NCBI RefSeq assembly: GCF_014200175.1
Contig: NZ_JACHBD010000001.1
Span: 434,001-498,000, forward strand
Origin: Rhizobium lentis
GTDB taxonomy: Bacteria; Pseudomonadota; Alphaproteobacteria; Rhizobiales; Rhizobiaceae
Direction of reading: 5' to 3'
DNA length: 64,000 nt
Below the pieces are notes generated by a model, which saw only the letters and a list, made by a program, of their open reading frames with translations, was not told where the DNA came from and ran no database searches. The translations under genes and the position numbers were made by a program. This document shows, piece by piece, positions 27,175-34,500 of this stretch (positions within the stretch are counted from its first letter, which is position 1; each line of letters starts with the position of its first letter).

Positions 27175-27230
27175 TCGATCACTCCGATCCCGGCCTCAAT
27201 CTGCTCGCATGCCTCGTTGACGGCAGTGCC

Positions 27231-27818
27231 TTAAGGAGTAATTGCCCGCAACTCCGCGACCTCAGGTCCAACCACCGCGATGAACAATCCAGGATCGCCG
27301 AGACCCCGCGCCGACAGCATCGCCCCATGAACGGAAGCCATCAGCATCTGGGCCTGCTCTTCCGGCCGCCTGTCCAGCCGGAACAGCCCCTGCTCGACGC
27401 CGGCCTTTAGCACCGAGGTCAGCCATGCCGCCAGATTTCGGAAATGGGCGCGCACCCGTGATGCCACCTCGTCGGGCAGCATCTGCATTTCGCTGGCGAG
27501 CATGGCGCAGACGCAGAAAGGCTGCGAGGCGTTCTCGATGCAGGAACGCCAGTAGTCGACGTAGAACTGCAACTGATCGGCAGGGCTTGCGGTCCGCTCG
27601 CGCAAAGACTGCAAACCCGCCTCCGCCTGCTTGGCATAACGATTCACCAGCACCGCGACCAGCTCGGCCTTCGCAGGAAAATGGTGGTGGATACTCGCCT
27701 TCCGGATGCCGATCGCGGCCGAGATGTCGGCATAGCTGAAGCCGTTATAGCCGCCCGCCACGATGAGCGACTCGGCGACGTCGAGAATTTTGTCCGAGGT
27801 GGAGGCCATTGATTTCAT
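27231..27818 (-). CDS. TetR family repressor
   Basis: A 195-residue regulator with an N-terminal helix-turn-helix (LDVAESLIVAGGYNGFSYAD, then IRKASIHHHFPAKAELVAVL) and a ligand-binding C-terminal domain (FCVCAMLASEMQMLP) of the AcrR/YcdC kind. It is divergent from a small membrane-protein gene. Two perfect palindromes of related sequence, one near each start codon, are its likely operators, so it probably represses itself and the divergent gene. Confidence 0.9.
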   Translation of the reverse strand: MKSMASTSDKILDVAESLIVAGGYNGFSYADISAAIGIRKASIHHHFPAKAELVAVLVNRYAKQAEAGLQSLRERTASPADQLQFYVDYWRSCIENASQPFCVCAMLASEMQMLPDEVASRVRAHFRNLAAWLTSVLKAGVEQGLFRLDRRPEEQAQMLMASVHGAMLSARGLGDPGLFIAVVGPEVAELRAITP

Positions 27819-27825
27819 AACGCCG

Positions 27826-27841
27826 CCTACCTTTTGGTAGG
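27826..27841. promoter_or_regulatory. TetR operator 1
   Basis: CCTACC-TTTT-GGTAGG is a perfect 6-bp dyad just upstream of the tetR start codon. Its half site matches the dyad at 27924-27935, supporting autoregulation. Confidence 0.7.
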
Positions 27842-27923
27842 GAGATTGTCAAGCCCTGGCGCTCCCCTCTCCCCTTTCACACGAAGGTGTCCGCAAACCA
27901 CGTTGACTTCACCTCGCAACCTT

Positions 27924-27935
27924 CCTACTAGTAGG
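27924..27935. promoter_or_regulatory. TetR operator 2
   Basis: The perfect 12-bp palindrome CCTACTAGTAGG is followed by TAG, giving a further overlapping CTAC/GTAG dyad. It lies 25 bp before the start of the divergent membrane-protein gene and shares its half site with operator 1. Confidence 0.7.
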
Positions 27936-27960
27936 TAGACAAAACAAGGAGAACCTTCCC

Positions 27961-28517
27961 ATGCAAACCGAATCTTACAACCAGTCCGAGTGGCTGCGAT
28001 CCTATTATTTCGCCCGCGCCGCATTCTCGGTCATCTGGATTGCCGCCGCCATTGCCTTTGCCGGACAGCCGGGCGCGGCGGCCTTTCTGCTGGTGAGCTA
28101 TCCCTTGTGGGATGCGCTTGCCAATCTGGTCGACGCCCGGGTCAATGGCGGCCTGCGCTCCAACCCGTCGCAGACTTGAACGTCGCGGTCAGCACGGTCA
28201 CGGCGCTCGCCGTCATTATCGCTCTTTGCGTCGGCACCCATGCCGTCCTCGCCGTCTTTGGGGCCTGGGCCATTCTCTCCGGTCTGTTGCAGCTCCATAC
28301 CGGCGTGAGGCGCTGGCGCACCCAGGGCGCCCAATGGGTGATGATCCTCAGTGGCGCGCAATCCGTCCTCGCTGGCGGCTTCATGATCGGCCGATCGCTT
28401 GGCGCCGCCACGCCGACGATCCTCGATATAGTGCCCTATGCAGGCTTTGGCGCATTCTACTTCCTGCTCTCCTCGGCCTGGCTCGCGGTCGCAGTCTACC
28501 GCAGGGCGCATTCATAG
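27961..28517 (+). pseudogene. Frameshifted small integral membrane protein gene (DUF308-like)
   Basis: ATG 27961 follows ACAAGGAGAACC. It encodes 72 residues with two membrane segments (FARAAFSVIWIAAAIAF, then AAFLLVSYPLWDALANLVDA) and stops at 28177-28179 after LRSNPSQT. The rest of the protein (LNVAVSTVTALAVIIALCVG, then GARWILSGLLQL-like helices to YRRAHS) is intact in the -1 frame up to 28517. Loss of one base near 28174 explains this; the full product would be about 185 residues with about six helices. It is the presumed TetR target. Sequencing error remains possible. Confidence 0.75.
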
Positions 28518-28535
28518 GCGCCATCCCGTTCTTGT

Positions 28536-28553
28536 GGCGGCAAACTTGCCGCC
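28536..28553. terminator. Hairpin after the frameshifted gene
   Basis: GGCGGCAA-AC-TTGCCGCC is an 8-bp perfect dyad 19 bp after the membrane-protein stop. There is no T run, so termination is uncertain. Confidence 0.35.
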
Positions 28554-28678
28554 GCAGCAGGCCGCATCGGCCCATTCCAAGATCTCGGCGATACAGGAGA
28601 TTTGCTGGAGACGATGACATTCTTTCGCGCTATGAAGGGTGATCACAGTCCCCGCCCATAGGCCCCGAGGTCACTCCC

Positions 28679-29659
28679 ATGGCTTTGAAAGTTCTCTTCG
28701 TCGGCGGCACCGGCCAGATCTCCTATCCCTGCGTCGAGCGCGCCGTCGCCGCGGGCCACCATGTCAGCGTCTACAATCGCGGTTTGAGAGATGCCGCCCT
28801 GCCCGCCGGCATCACCTCGATCGTCGGCGAACTGAGATCGAGCGCCTACGCCGATCTCGCCAGGGCCGGATATGACGTCGTCTGCCAGTTCATTGCCTTC
28901 ACACCCGATCAAGTCGCCCGCGACATCGAGGTCTTCTCGGGCAATTGCGGCCAGTACATCTTCATCTCCTCAGCCTCGGTCTATGAAAAGCCGCCGCGTC
29001 ACTATGTGATCACCGAGGAGACGCCGGCGATCAATCCTTACTGGCCCTACAGCCAGGCCAAGATCGCCTGCGAGGAATTACTGAAGAAATCCGCCAACCT
29101 CGCCTGGACGATCGTCCGCCCCAGCCACACCGTGCGCACCGGCCTGCCGATAATGATGGGGGACAGCGACATCATGGCAAGGCGCATGCTGGATGGCGAG
29201 CCCATCATCGTGGCGGGCGACGGCCACACGCCCTGGACGCTGACCCGCTCAGTCGATTTCGCCGTGCCTTTCGTCGGCCTGTTCGGCAAGCAGGCGGCGC
29301 TGAACGAGATTTTCCATATCACCTCCGACCGCGCGCATATCTGGGACGACATCCAGAAGACGATCGCAAGGCTGCTCGGCGTCGAGGCGAAGATCGTCCA
29401 CGTGCCGACGGACACGCTGATCCGCTACAACGCGGAATGGATCGGCCCGCTCCTCGGCGACAAGGCGTGGACTGCCATCTTCGACAATTCCAAGGTCAAG
29501 CGCGTGGCGGGCGACTTCACCTGCGCCGAAAGCCTCGACGAAATCCTCGCCGACTCGATCATGCACCTCAAGCAGCGCCTGGCCAAAAGCCTGCCGCCAA
29601 GGGGTGAGCTGGATGCCCTGATCGACAGGATTTGCGCCGATCAAGGCGCTTTAGGCTAG
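28679..29659 (+). CDS. NAD-dependent epimerase/dehydratase family (extended SDR)
   Basis: A 326-residue Rossmann enzyme. The N-terminal cofactor loop reads VLFVGGTGQISYPCVERAV; FISSASVYEKPP has the catalytic Ser region and YSQAK the YxxxK pair (YWPYSQAKIACEE). It resembles nucleoside-diphosphate-sugar epimerases and plant RNA-binding SDR-like proteins. The C-terminal half would bind the sugar nucleotide. It stands alone, so no pathway can be named. Confidence 0.87.
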   Translation: MALKVLFVGGTGQISYPCVERAVAAGHHVSVYNRGLRDAALPAGITSIVGELRSSAYADLARAGYDVVCQFIAFTPDQVARDIEVFSGNCGQYIFISSASVYEKPPRHYVITEETPAINPYWPYSQAKIACEELLKKSANLAWTIVRPSHTVRTGLPIMMGDSDIMARRMLDGEPIIVAGDGHTPWTLTRSVDFAVPFVGLFGKQAALNEIFHITSDRAHIWDDIQKTIARLLGVEAKIVHVPTDTLIRYNAEWIGPLLGDKAWTAIFDNSKVKRVAGDFTCAESLDEILADSIMHLKQRLAKSLPPRGELDALIDRICADQGALG

Positions 29660-29759
29660 GATATTCCGCGGGCGTGAACAGTTGGCGACAACCGGCCGCG
29701 GGAGGCGCGACCGCCTCGTCTGTCGATGAGAATGGCCGGCCGAAAGGGCCCGCCCTGCT

Positions 29760-30212
29760 CTATTTCTTTCTTACATTGATATTGACCGTGACGTCCTTGA
29801 TTGTCCCTTCGCCGTAGGAGACCCTCACCTTATACATATCCTTTCCGGAATATCCGCTATTGGAAGTATAATATTCGGACACGCCAGCAGATTTCCTGGA
29901 ATTGCACCTGATCTGAGGGGCGCCTGTCGGATAATGTGAGAGAATCTTTTCGCTGACGAATTCTACCGATCCATGCGCGGGAGGCTGCACAAGTTTTATG
30001 CTCGGCATTGTCGCAGCGGTGCAGTCTGCATTCAGATTGTAAGACTGGCCCATTTTTGTCCGCTCTCCACTCACGGCGCGGCTATGATCGGTAGAGACCT
30101 GAACACCATCCTTGCTGGTAACGCATCCGGACAGACCCAAAGTTACGGAAAGTATGGAAATTAGAATATGGCTTGCTCTGAACAATCGCGAACCCGGCAT
30201 TGTTCTTATCAT
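29760..30212 (-). CDS. Small outer-membrane lipoprotein candidate
   Basis: A 150-residue protein with an N-terminal hydrophobic stretch and lipobox LSGC (Cys about 30), so probable lipoprotein processing. The mature part contains two more Cys (LNADCTAATMPS and PQIRCNSR), a Tyr/Ser-rich segment, and the strand-forming end YKVRVSYGEGTIKDV. ATG 30212 or ATG 30200 could be used; the latter has AGGA nearer the usual spacing. Lower GC than its surroundings. Function unknown. Confidence 0.6.
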   Translation of the reverse strand: MIRTMPGSRLFRASHILISILSVTLGLSGCVTSKDGVQVSTDHSRAVSGERTKMGQSYNLNADCTAATMPSIKLVQPPAHGSVEFVSEKILSHYPTGAPQIRCNSRKSAGVSEYYTSNSGYSGKDMYKVRVSYGEGTIKDVTVNINVRKK

Positions 30213-30394
30213 CCTATGGTTTTAACAATATTACAATTCACCTTATCCAATCGGCAGCTCATTGCAATGGCGCGGGCCGCCTCACGGCTGGTCCGGCAGC
30301 AGACATCCTATCCTTGCCCAGATCCGAGATCTTGCCCGTCTGTCGAGGGTAAAGCGGCATTCTCCGATGCCTTTGCTTAGGCGGGCATCCCACC

Positions 30395-31222
30395 TCAGGA
30401 TGAGGCTCTCGTGGACGCCGGCGCCTTGGCAACGCCCTCGGACGAGACCAATGGCGCGGCTTCCTCGTCCCTATTCAGCCGCCGCGCCCCCAGCGGGGCC
30501 TCCTGCCTGAAGCCGTCGAAACAGCGGCCGCCGTGCAAAGCGAGCTCGCGGTCAGCCAATGCGAGGATCTGGCTGCCGTCACCCTGCGCCGCCAGCCTGA
30601 ATGCAGCGTCGAACTCGGCTGCGAGCTGCACATCCAGCTTCCTGATGAGACGCGGCGCCCATTTGCCGCGGCCGGTCCATGCGCCGCGCCCGAGCAAAAT
30701 CAGATCGGCGAGCTTCTGGTAGAGAGCTGCGGCGATGGCGGCGATTTCCTCCGGCGAGCGGTCGCCGCGCAGGTCATCGGCCAAATCGGTGACCTGATAG
30801 CGCAACATGTCGTAGCTTGCGCCGGCAAGCAGCTTCGGTCCTGAGGCCAGCACACCCGCCGCCTTTGCCTGGATCAGCCGCGCACGCTCGATATCCGACC
30901 CCACGATGCGACCCGCGGCGACCATGTTGACCACGATCGGGCAGCCGCTCTCGGCATCGGCATGAAGATAGTGCGCCAGCGTCTCTTCGTCGTGGATGAA
31001 GGCTTCGACCGGGAAGCCCTCATGCGTGAAGGATTCCCGCCAGGCCCTTTCCAGCGACGGAAACACGACGACGAGATCGATGTCCGAAAACGCCGTCCCT
31101 TCGCCGCGCATCAGGGAGCCGGTGGCGTAAGCGAAAGCCGCCCCGACGTAACGGTTGGCGACGCAGCGGCGGGCGGCAGCGAGCACCTGCTCCGCAAGAT
31201 TGTCTCTTTGCAGTTCGTCCAT
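30395..31222 (-). CDS. Nucleotidyltransferase-domain protein
   Basis: The protein has 275 residues. The minimal nucleotidyltransferase motif is complete: ATGSLMRGEGTAFSDIDLVV has GS and the DxD metal pair. A helical C-terminal half (DMLRYQVTDLADDLRGDRSP) resembles aminoglycoside nucleotidyltransferase-like proteins. ATG 31222 follows AAGGACGAGATC. Upstream are a promoter, a 21-codon leader ORF and a terminator, suggesting control by attenuation. The acceptor is unknown. Confidence 0.8.
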   Translation of the reverse strand: MDELQRDNLAEQVLAAARRCVANRYVGAAFAYATGSLMRGEGTAFSDIDLVVVFPSLERAWRESFTHEGFPVEAFIHDEETLAHYLHADAESGCPIVVNMVAAGRIVGSDIERARLIQAKAAGVLASGPKLLAGASYDMLRYQVTDLADDLRGDRSPEEIAAIAAALYQKLADLILLGRGAWTGRGKWAPRLIRKLDVQLAAEFDAAFRLAAQGDGSQILALADRELALHGGRCFDGFRQEAPLGARRLNRDEEAAPLVSSEGVAKAPASTRASS

Positions 31223-31246
31223 GATCTCGTCCTTGAATGCGGGAGG

Positions 31247-31285
31247 CGAGCGGGCAAACAAAAACCCGCTCGTTTCCGGCGGGTT
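31247..31285 (-). terminator. Intrinsic terminator of a putative attenuator
   Basis: Read on the minus strand, AACCCGC (31285-31279) pairs with GCGGGTT (31269-31263) around a 9-nt loop, followed by TTTGTTTG. The competing dyad CGAGCGGG / CCCGCTCG (31247-31254, 31265-31272) uses the same 3' arm, as expected for switchable leader hairpins. It lies between the leader ORF and the nucleotidyltransferase start. Confidence 0.65.
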
Positions 31286-31315
31286 GGGCCTCAGCAGCAA
31301 TGAACGGAATTCAGT

Positions 31316-31381
31316 TCACGCGTCGCCACCCACCGCCGAGGCGGTGGTCGTAGACGTCGAAACTGCGAACATTCTGTTCAT
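31316..31381 (-). CDS. Leader peptide of 21 residues (putative)
   Basis: ATG 31381 opens a 21-codon frame, MNRMFAVSTSTTTAS then AVGGDA, and ends at TGA 31318-31316. It is rich in Ser/Thr (STSTTTAS). The -10 element ends 7 bp before the ATG, so transcription would begin at or next to the start codon, giving a leaderless message. The codons AGC/TCG/ACG/ACC may be the regulatory run. A stem CCACCGCC/GGCGGTGG forms within it. Confidence 0.5.
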   Translation of the reverse strand: MNRMFAVSTSTTTASAVGGDA

Positions 31382-31388
31382 GTCGGCG

Positions 31389-31417
31389 AGGATATCGCGC
31401 GGCAGCGATAGCGTCAA
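31389..31417 (-). promoter_or_regulatory. Sigma-70-like promoter of the leader RNA
   Basis: On the minus strand the -35 TTGACG (31417-31412) and -10 TATCCT (31394-31389) are separated by 17 bp. Predicted start is at about 31382, adjacent to the leader ATG. It is one of the best promoter matches in the window. Confidence 0.65.
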
Positions 31418-31495
31418 TCTGCCGAGAATGCTTCCCCGCCCCGCCGTTTTCCGTCTAAGATGAGGGAAAGACTCGTCAACAGGAAGAGCCCGCCC

Positions 31496-32191
31496 ATGTC
31501 CGATCCCGCCACCGTCATCCCGCTTCCGCAACCGGTTCTGCTGCCGGTGGACGGCAGCGACGAGCGCTTTCCGGTGCGCCGCGTCTATTGTGTCGGCCGC
31601 AATTACGCCGACCATGCGATCGAGATGGGCCATGACCCCAGCCGCGAGCCGCCCTTTTTCTTCCAGAAAAATGCCGACAACCTGCTGCCGGCCGGGCAGG
31701 CCTTTCCCTATCCGCCGCTCTCGAACGACGTACATTACGAAGTCGAATGCGTGCTGGCGCTGAAATCGGGCGGTGCAAACATCGAAGCCGGCCGAGCGCT
31801 CGACTGCATCTACGGCTATGCCGTCGGCATCGATTTCACCCGCCGAGATCTTCAGGGTGAGGCAAAGAAGCTCGGCCGCCCCTGGGAACTGGCCAAGGCC
31901 TTCGAACATTCCGCGCCCGTCTCGCCGATCGTGCCGGCCAGCCGCATCGGCCATCCCGGCGAAGGCCGGATCTGGCTGGAGCAGAACGGCAAGCGCGTCC
32001 AGGACGGCAATCTCAGCCAGATGATCTGGAAGGTGCCGGAGATCATCGCCGAACTTTCGAAACTCTTCGTGCTGGCGCCCGGCGATGTCATCATGACCGG
32101 CACGCCAGCCGGCGTCGGCGCGGTGTCGAAGGGCGACCGCGTCACCTGCGGCATCGACGGCGTTGCGACGCTGTCTGTCGAGGTCGTCTGA
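31496..32191 (+). CDS. Fumarylacetoacetate hydrolase family protein
   Basis: A 231-residue cytosolic enzyme of the FAH superfamily, which cleaves C-C bonds or decarboxylates beta-keto acids with a divalent metal. The family pattern is clear: IYCVGRNYADHA-like start (VYCVGRNYADHAIEMG), PFFFQKNADNL, the metal ligands in YEVECVLAL and GIDFTRRDLQ, and the end VIMTGTPAGVGAV. ATG 31496 follows AGGAAGAGCC. It is 13 bp from the next gene and probably co-transcribed with it. The exact substrate (acylpyruvate, oxaloacetate or other) is open. Confidence 0.92.
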   Translation: MSDPATVIPLPQPVLLPVDGSDERFPVRRVYCVGRNYADHAIEMGHDPSREPPFFFQKNADNLLPAGQAFPYPPLSNDVHYEVECVLALKSGGANIEAGRALDCIYGYAVGIDFTRRDLQGEAKKLGRPWELAKAFEHSAPVSPIVPASRIGHPGEGRIWLEQNGKRVQDGNLSQMIWKVPEIIAELSKLFVLAPGDVIMTGTPAGVGAVSKGDRVTCGIDGVATLSVEVV

Positions 32192-32204
32192 CCGGGAGGA
32201 AATC

Positions 32205-32735
32205 ATGCCGATCTACGCTCTTGGCGGATTGACGCCGAAACTGCCGCCTGCCGGCCTTCACTGGATCGCCCCAGATGCCCATGTCATCGGGGATATCGAA
32301 CTCGGCGAGAATGTCGGCATCTGGTTCGGCGCGGTGCTGCGCGGCGACAACGAGAAGATCACCATTGGCGCCGGCACCAACATCCAGGAAGGCGTGACGG
32401 CCCATACCGACATGGGCTTTCCGCTGACGACGGGAGAGAGTTGCACCATCGGGCACCACGCCATCCTGCACGGCTGCACGCTCGGCGACAATGTGCTGAT
32501 CGGCATGGGCGCGACCATCCTGAACGGCGCCAAGATCGGCAATAACTGCCTGGTCGGCGCCAATGCACTCGTCACCGAAGGCAAGGAATTTCCGGATAAT
32601 TCACTGATCGTCGGCGCCCCCGCCCGTGTCGTGCGGGGGCTCGATGAGAAGGCTATCGAAAGCATCCGCCGCTCGGCGGAGAATTATGTAAAGAATTGGC
32701 AGCGTTTTGCGCGGGATCTGAAGCAGATCGGGTGA
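32205..32735 (+). CDS. Gamma-carbonic anhydrase-like hexapeptide protein
   Basis: A 176-residue left-handed beta-helix protein with repeated hexapeptides (IGDIELGENVGIWFGAVLRG). Three His positions of the gamma-class zinc site are present: EGVTAHTD and IGHHAILHGC. This group may be a carbonic anhydrase or an acetyltransferase-like scaffold. ATG 32205 follows GGGAGGAAATC. It is 13 bp behind the FAH-family gene, an arrangement that suggests one operon. Confidence 0.92.
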   Translation: MPIYALGGLTPKLPPAGLHWIAPDAHVIGDIELGENVGIWFGAVLRGDNEKITIGAGTNIQEGVTAHTDMGFPLTTGESCTIGHHAILHGCTLGDNVLIGMGATILNGAKIGNNCLVGANALVTEGKEFPDNSLIVGAPARVVRGLDEKAIESIRRSAENYVKNWQRFARDLKQIG

Positions 32736-32748
32736 TCGGCGGGGGCTG

Positions 32749-32822
32749 GTGCCGCCCTCGCCCTTCGAAGCCCTGCGGGCGCTTCAGGATGAAGTCGGAG
32801 AGAAGCGCGGCCTGCCTGCCGG
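32749..32822. repeat. Dispersed 'CTTCGAGG' palindromic repeat, copy 2
   Basis: GCCCTCGCCCTTCGAAGCCC, GCGCTTCAGGATGAAG and GGAGAGAAGC are variants of the blocks at 41677-41827 and 15035-15112. It is non-coding and follows the carbonic anhydrase-like gene. Confidence 0.5.
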
Positions 32823-32949
32823 AGAACATAATCGCCGACCGGCAATCGATTTGCGTGACGTCGACGCTGATCTCAGCGCCGCCTCCGCAGTCAACAGCCA
32901 CGTTGTCCGCAGTTCCCGAAGTAATAAGCAATAACGCTGAAAAAAATCC

Positions 32950-33351
32950 TTATTCGGCGGCTTCCATGAACTGGCTCGCTCCAGACGAGGCGACGAGCGC
33001 CCGAACCCTGGCTTCCGTCTTGGCTATCAACTGATAGAATTCGTCCTGCGCTTCGATATCCAGTTGAATGACCGCATTGACATCATCGGGCGTATCGCAA
33101 ACACAGGCGACCGCCGAAATGGGACAGATGCCACCGGGGTAACGCTTGCCGGTCCCCGTATATGCGCGACGACCCCAACGCTCGGAATAGACCGTTTCCT
33201 CCCGATCGAGGTGGAGGATCGTTCCCTTGCAGGCGGTCACAATGGCCGCCTTGCCGTAAGCGAACCAATGATAGTTCAGCTTGCGGAGAATATATTTGCC
33301 AGTGATGTCTTCGCCAGCCAGTTCGGCAGGGTCTTCTATCATTCTGATCAT
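32950..33351 (-). CDS. Hypothetical protein
   Basis: A 133-residue soluble protein. ATG 33351 has TTGAGGA 8 bp upstream; a longer frame exists but is basic and unlike coding sequence. Visible parts are LRKLNYHWFAYGKAAIVTAC, then a Cys/Pro-containing core (PGGICPISAVACVCDTPDDV) and an acidic helix (IEAQDEFYQLIAKTEARVRA). The three clustered Cys may bind metal or form disulphides. I do not recognise the family. Confidence 0.55.
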   Translation of the reverse strand: MIRMIEDPAELAGEDITGKYILRKLNYHWFAYGKAAIVTACKGTILHLDREETVYSERWGRRAYTGTGKRYPGGICPISAVACVCDTPDDVNAVIQLDIEAQDEFYQLIAKTEARVRALVASSGASQFMEAAE

Positions 33352-33737
33352 GACGGCGTCCTCAACGTCTGGGCAATATCCTTCAAGTCCTCTTGCGCAG
33401 CAAGTCAAAAAACGCTGCTTTTGGAGGCACTTAGTCACAAAGTGTTTCCGATTCTTACATCGTCTACGTTTTACGCCGCTTGCGGATGCACAATTCTTCG
33501 TCGAATTTACAGCGACCTGCACCCGTTTCACCCTCTCGCGCGCAGCAATGTTCATGCGCCTCGCCACTCAGGCTTGAAATGTCCCGATAAAGCCGGAAGC
33601 CGCACCAGTCTCCGCCGTTCGGCGGCATCGAGACACCGCGGAATGGCGCAGGAGACTTTCGATCCGCAAGATGGGGCCAGTTTGCAGCCGAGCGCACTGG
33701 CTCGCCAAGCATCTTGCGTTTGCACGACGCGCGGGGT
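33352..33737. other. Intergenic region without a recognised gene
   Basis: These 386 bp between the hypothetical gene and the peptidase gene contain several short open frames on both strands, none with a convincing start. Base composition is patchy: A+T-rich near 33420-33500, G+C-rich after 33590. No repeat shared with other gaps was noticed. Confidence 0.45.
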
Positions 33738-34310
33738 TCAGGAGAATTCGCCGGCGCGGGGACCGGCAAGTGTCACCCGCCAGCCGGTTCGCGACTGAAA
33801 ATCCTGGGTGGCCAAAAACGTATAGCCCGTCATGCGCCAGAGCCTGACGGCGCTGGACAGATTATCGAGCACGTAATCGCCACCGTCTGTGCGGGCAATA
33901 AGAACGACGTGATTTTGATCATGCGGGCCAATGACCACTGAAAGCGCCAGCCTGTTTGACGGAAAACCAGCGTCGATCAGGTCTTTCATCTTCTGGAGGG
34001 CATAGTCCTCACAGTCGCCCCGGCCGGCAACCGGCAGAGACCAGACATCTCCGTGGGAAGACGGACGATCTTCCGCGGGAATGATGCGTCCATTGACCGC
34101 CCGATTGACCTTTTGAAGCAGCGCTATGCCTGCCGCGTCGTGCGGCTGTTGAACCGCCATCCTGCCGCACAGCCACTTGTACTTGGCGCAGGCCGCCGCA
34201 AACCCCACGGGCGCGCCGATACTTCTCGTCACAGGCAAGGAGGATCCGGCAATAGCCTGAAAAGGCACAAGAAAGGACAAAATGACAGCGAGAGAAAGTA
34301 GACGCTTCAT
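33738..34310 (-). CDS. Transglutaminase-like cysteine peptidase (family C93)
   Basis: A 190-residue exported protein. The signal peptide is about 1-22 (MKRLLSLAVILSFLVPFQAI). The catalytic triad is readable: Cys in GRGDCEDYALQK, His in HDQNHVVLIAR, Asp in DYVLDNLS. This is the bacterial transglutaminase-like cysteine proteinase family; some members cleave periplasmic segments of surface-adhesin control systems (LapG), others have no known target. The next gene is divergent and encodes a repeat-rich secreted protein, which may be a coincidence. ATG 34310 begins MKRLLSL. Confidence 0.88.
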   Translation of the reverse strand: MKRLLSLAVILSFLVPFQAIAGSSLPVTRSIGAPVGFAAACAKYKWLCGRMAVQQPHDAAGIALLQKVNRAVNGRIIPAEDRPSSHGDVWSLPVAGRGDCEDYALQKMKDLIDAGFPSNRLALSVVIGPHDQNHVVLIARTDGGDYVLDNLSSAVRLWRMTGYTFLATQDFQSRTGWRVTLAGPRAGEFS

Positions 34311-34500
34311 AGCCGATTCCCTTATTTCCACCTTCACAATAACACGGCCGGGATAAAAATTTATTAAAATTTTATACTTGCGAATTTAACCGTAATATCT
34401 AATAAAGACAGATTAACCATCGTTTATTCTTTCCGTTAATAGATCGTTAGTATAAAAGCTCTCCCCATTAACCTCCAGTTAACCCTTGGGAGACTTTGAA
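34311..34500. promoter_or_regulatory. A+T-rich divergent promoter region
   Basis: This gap is the most A+T-rich stretch nearby, with repeated TTAAC/GTTAA motifs (ATTAACC, CGTTAAT, CCAGTTAACCC). It lies between the peptidase start and the repeat-protein start and must carry both promoters. I cannot assign exact -35/-10 elements. Confidence 0.45.
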
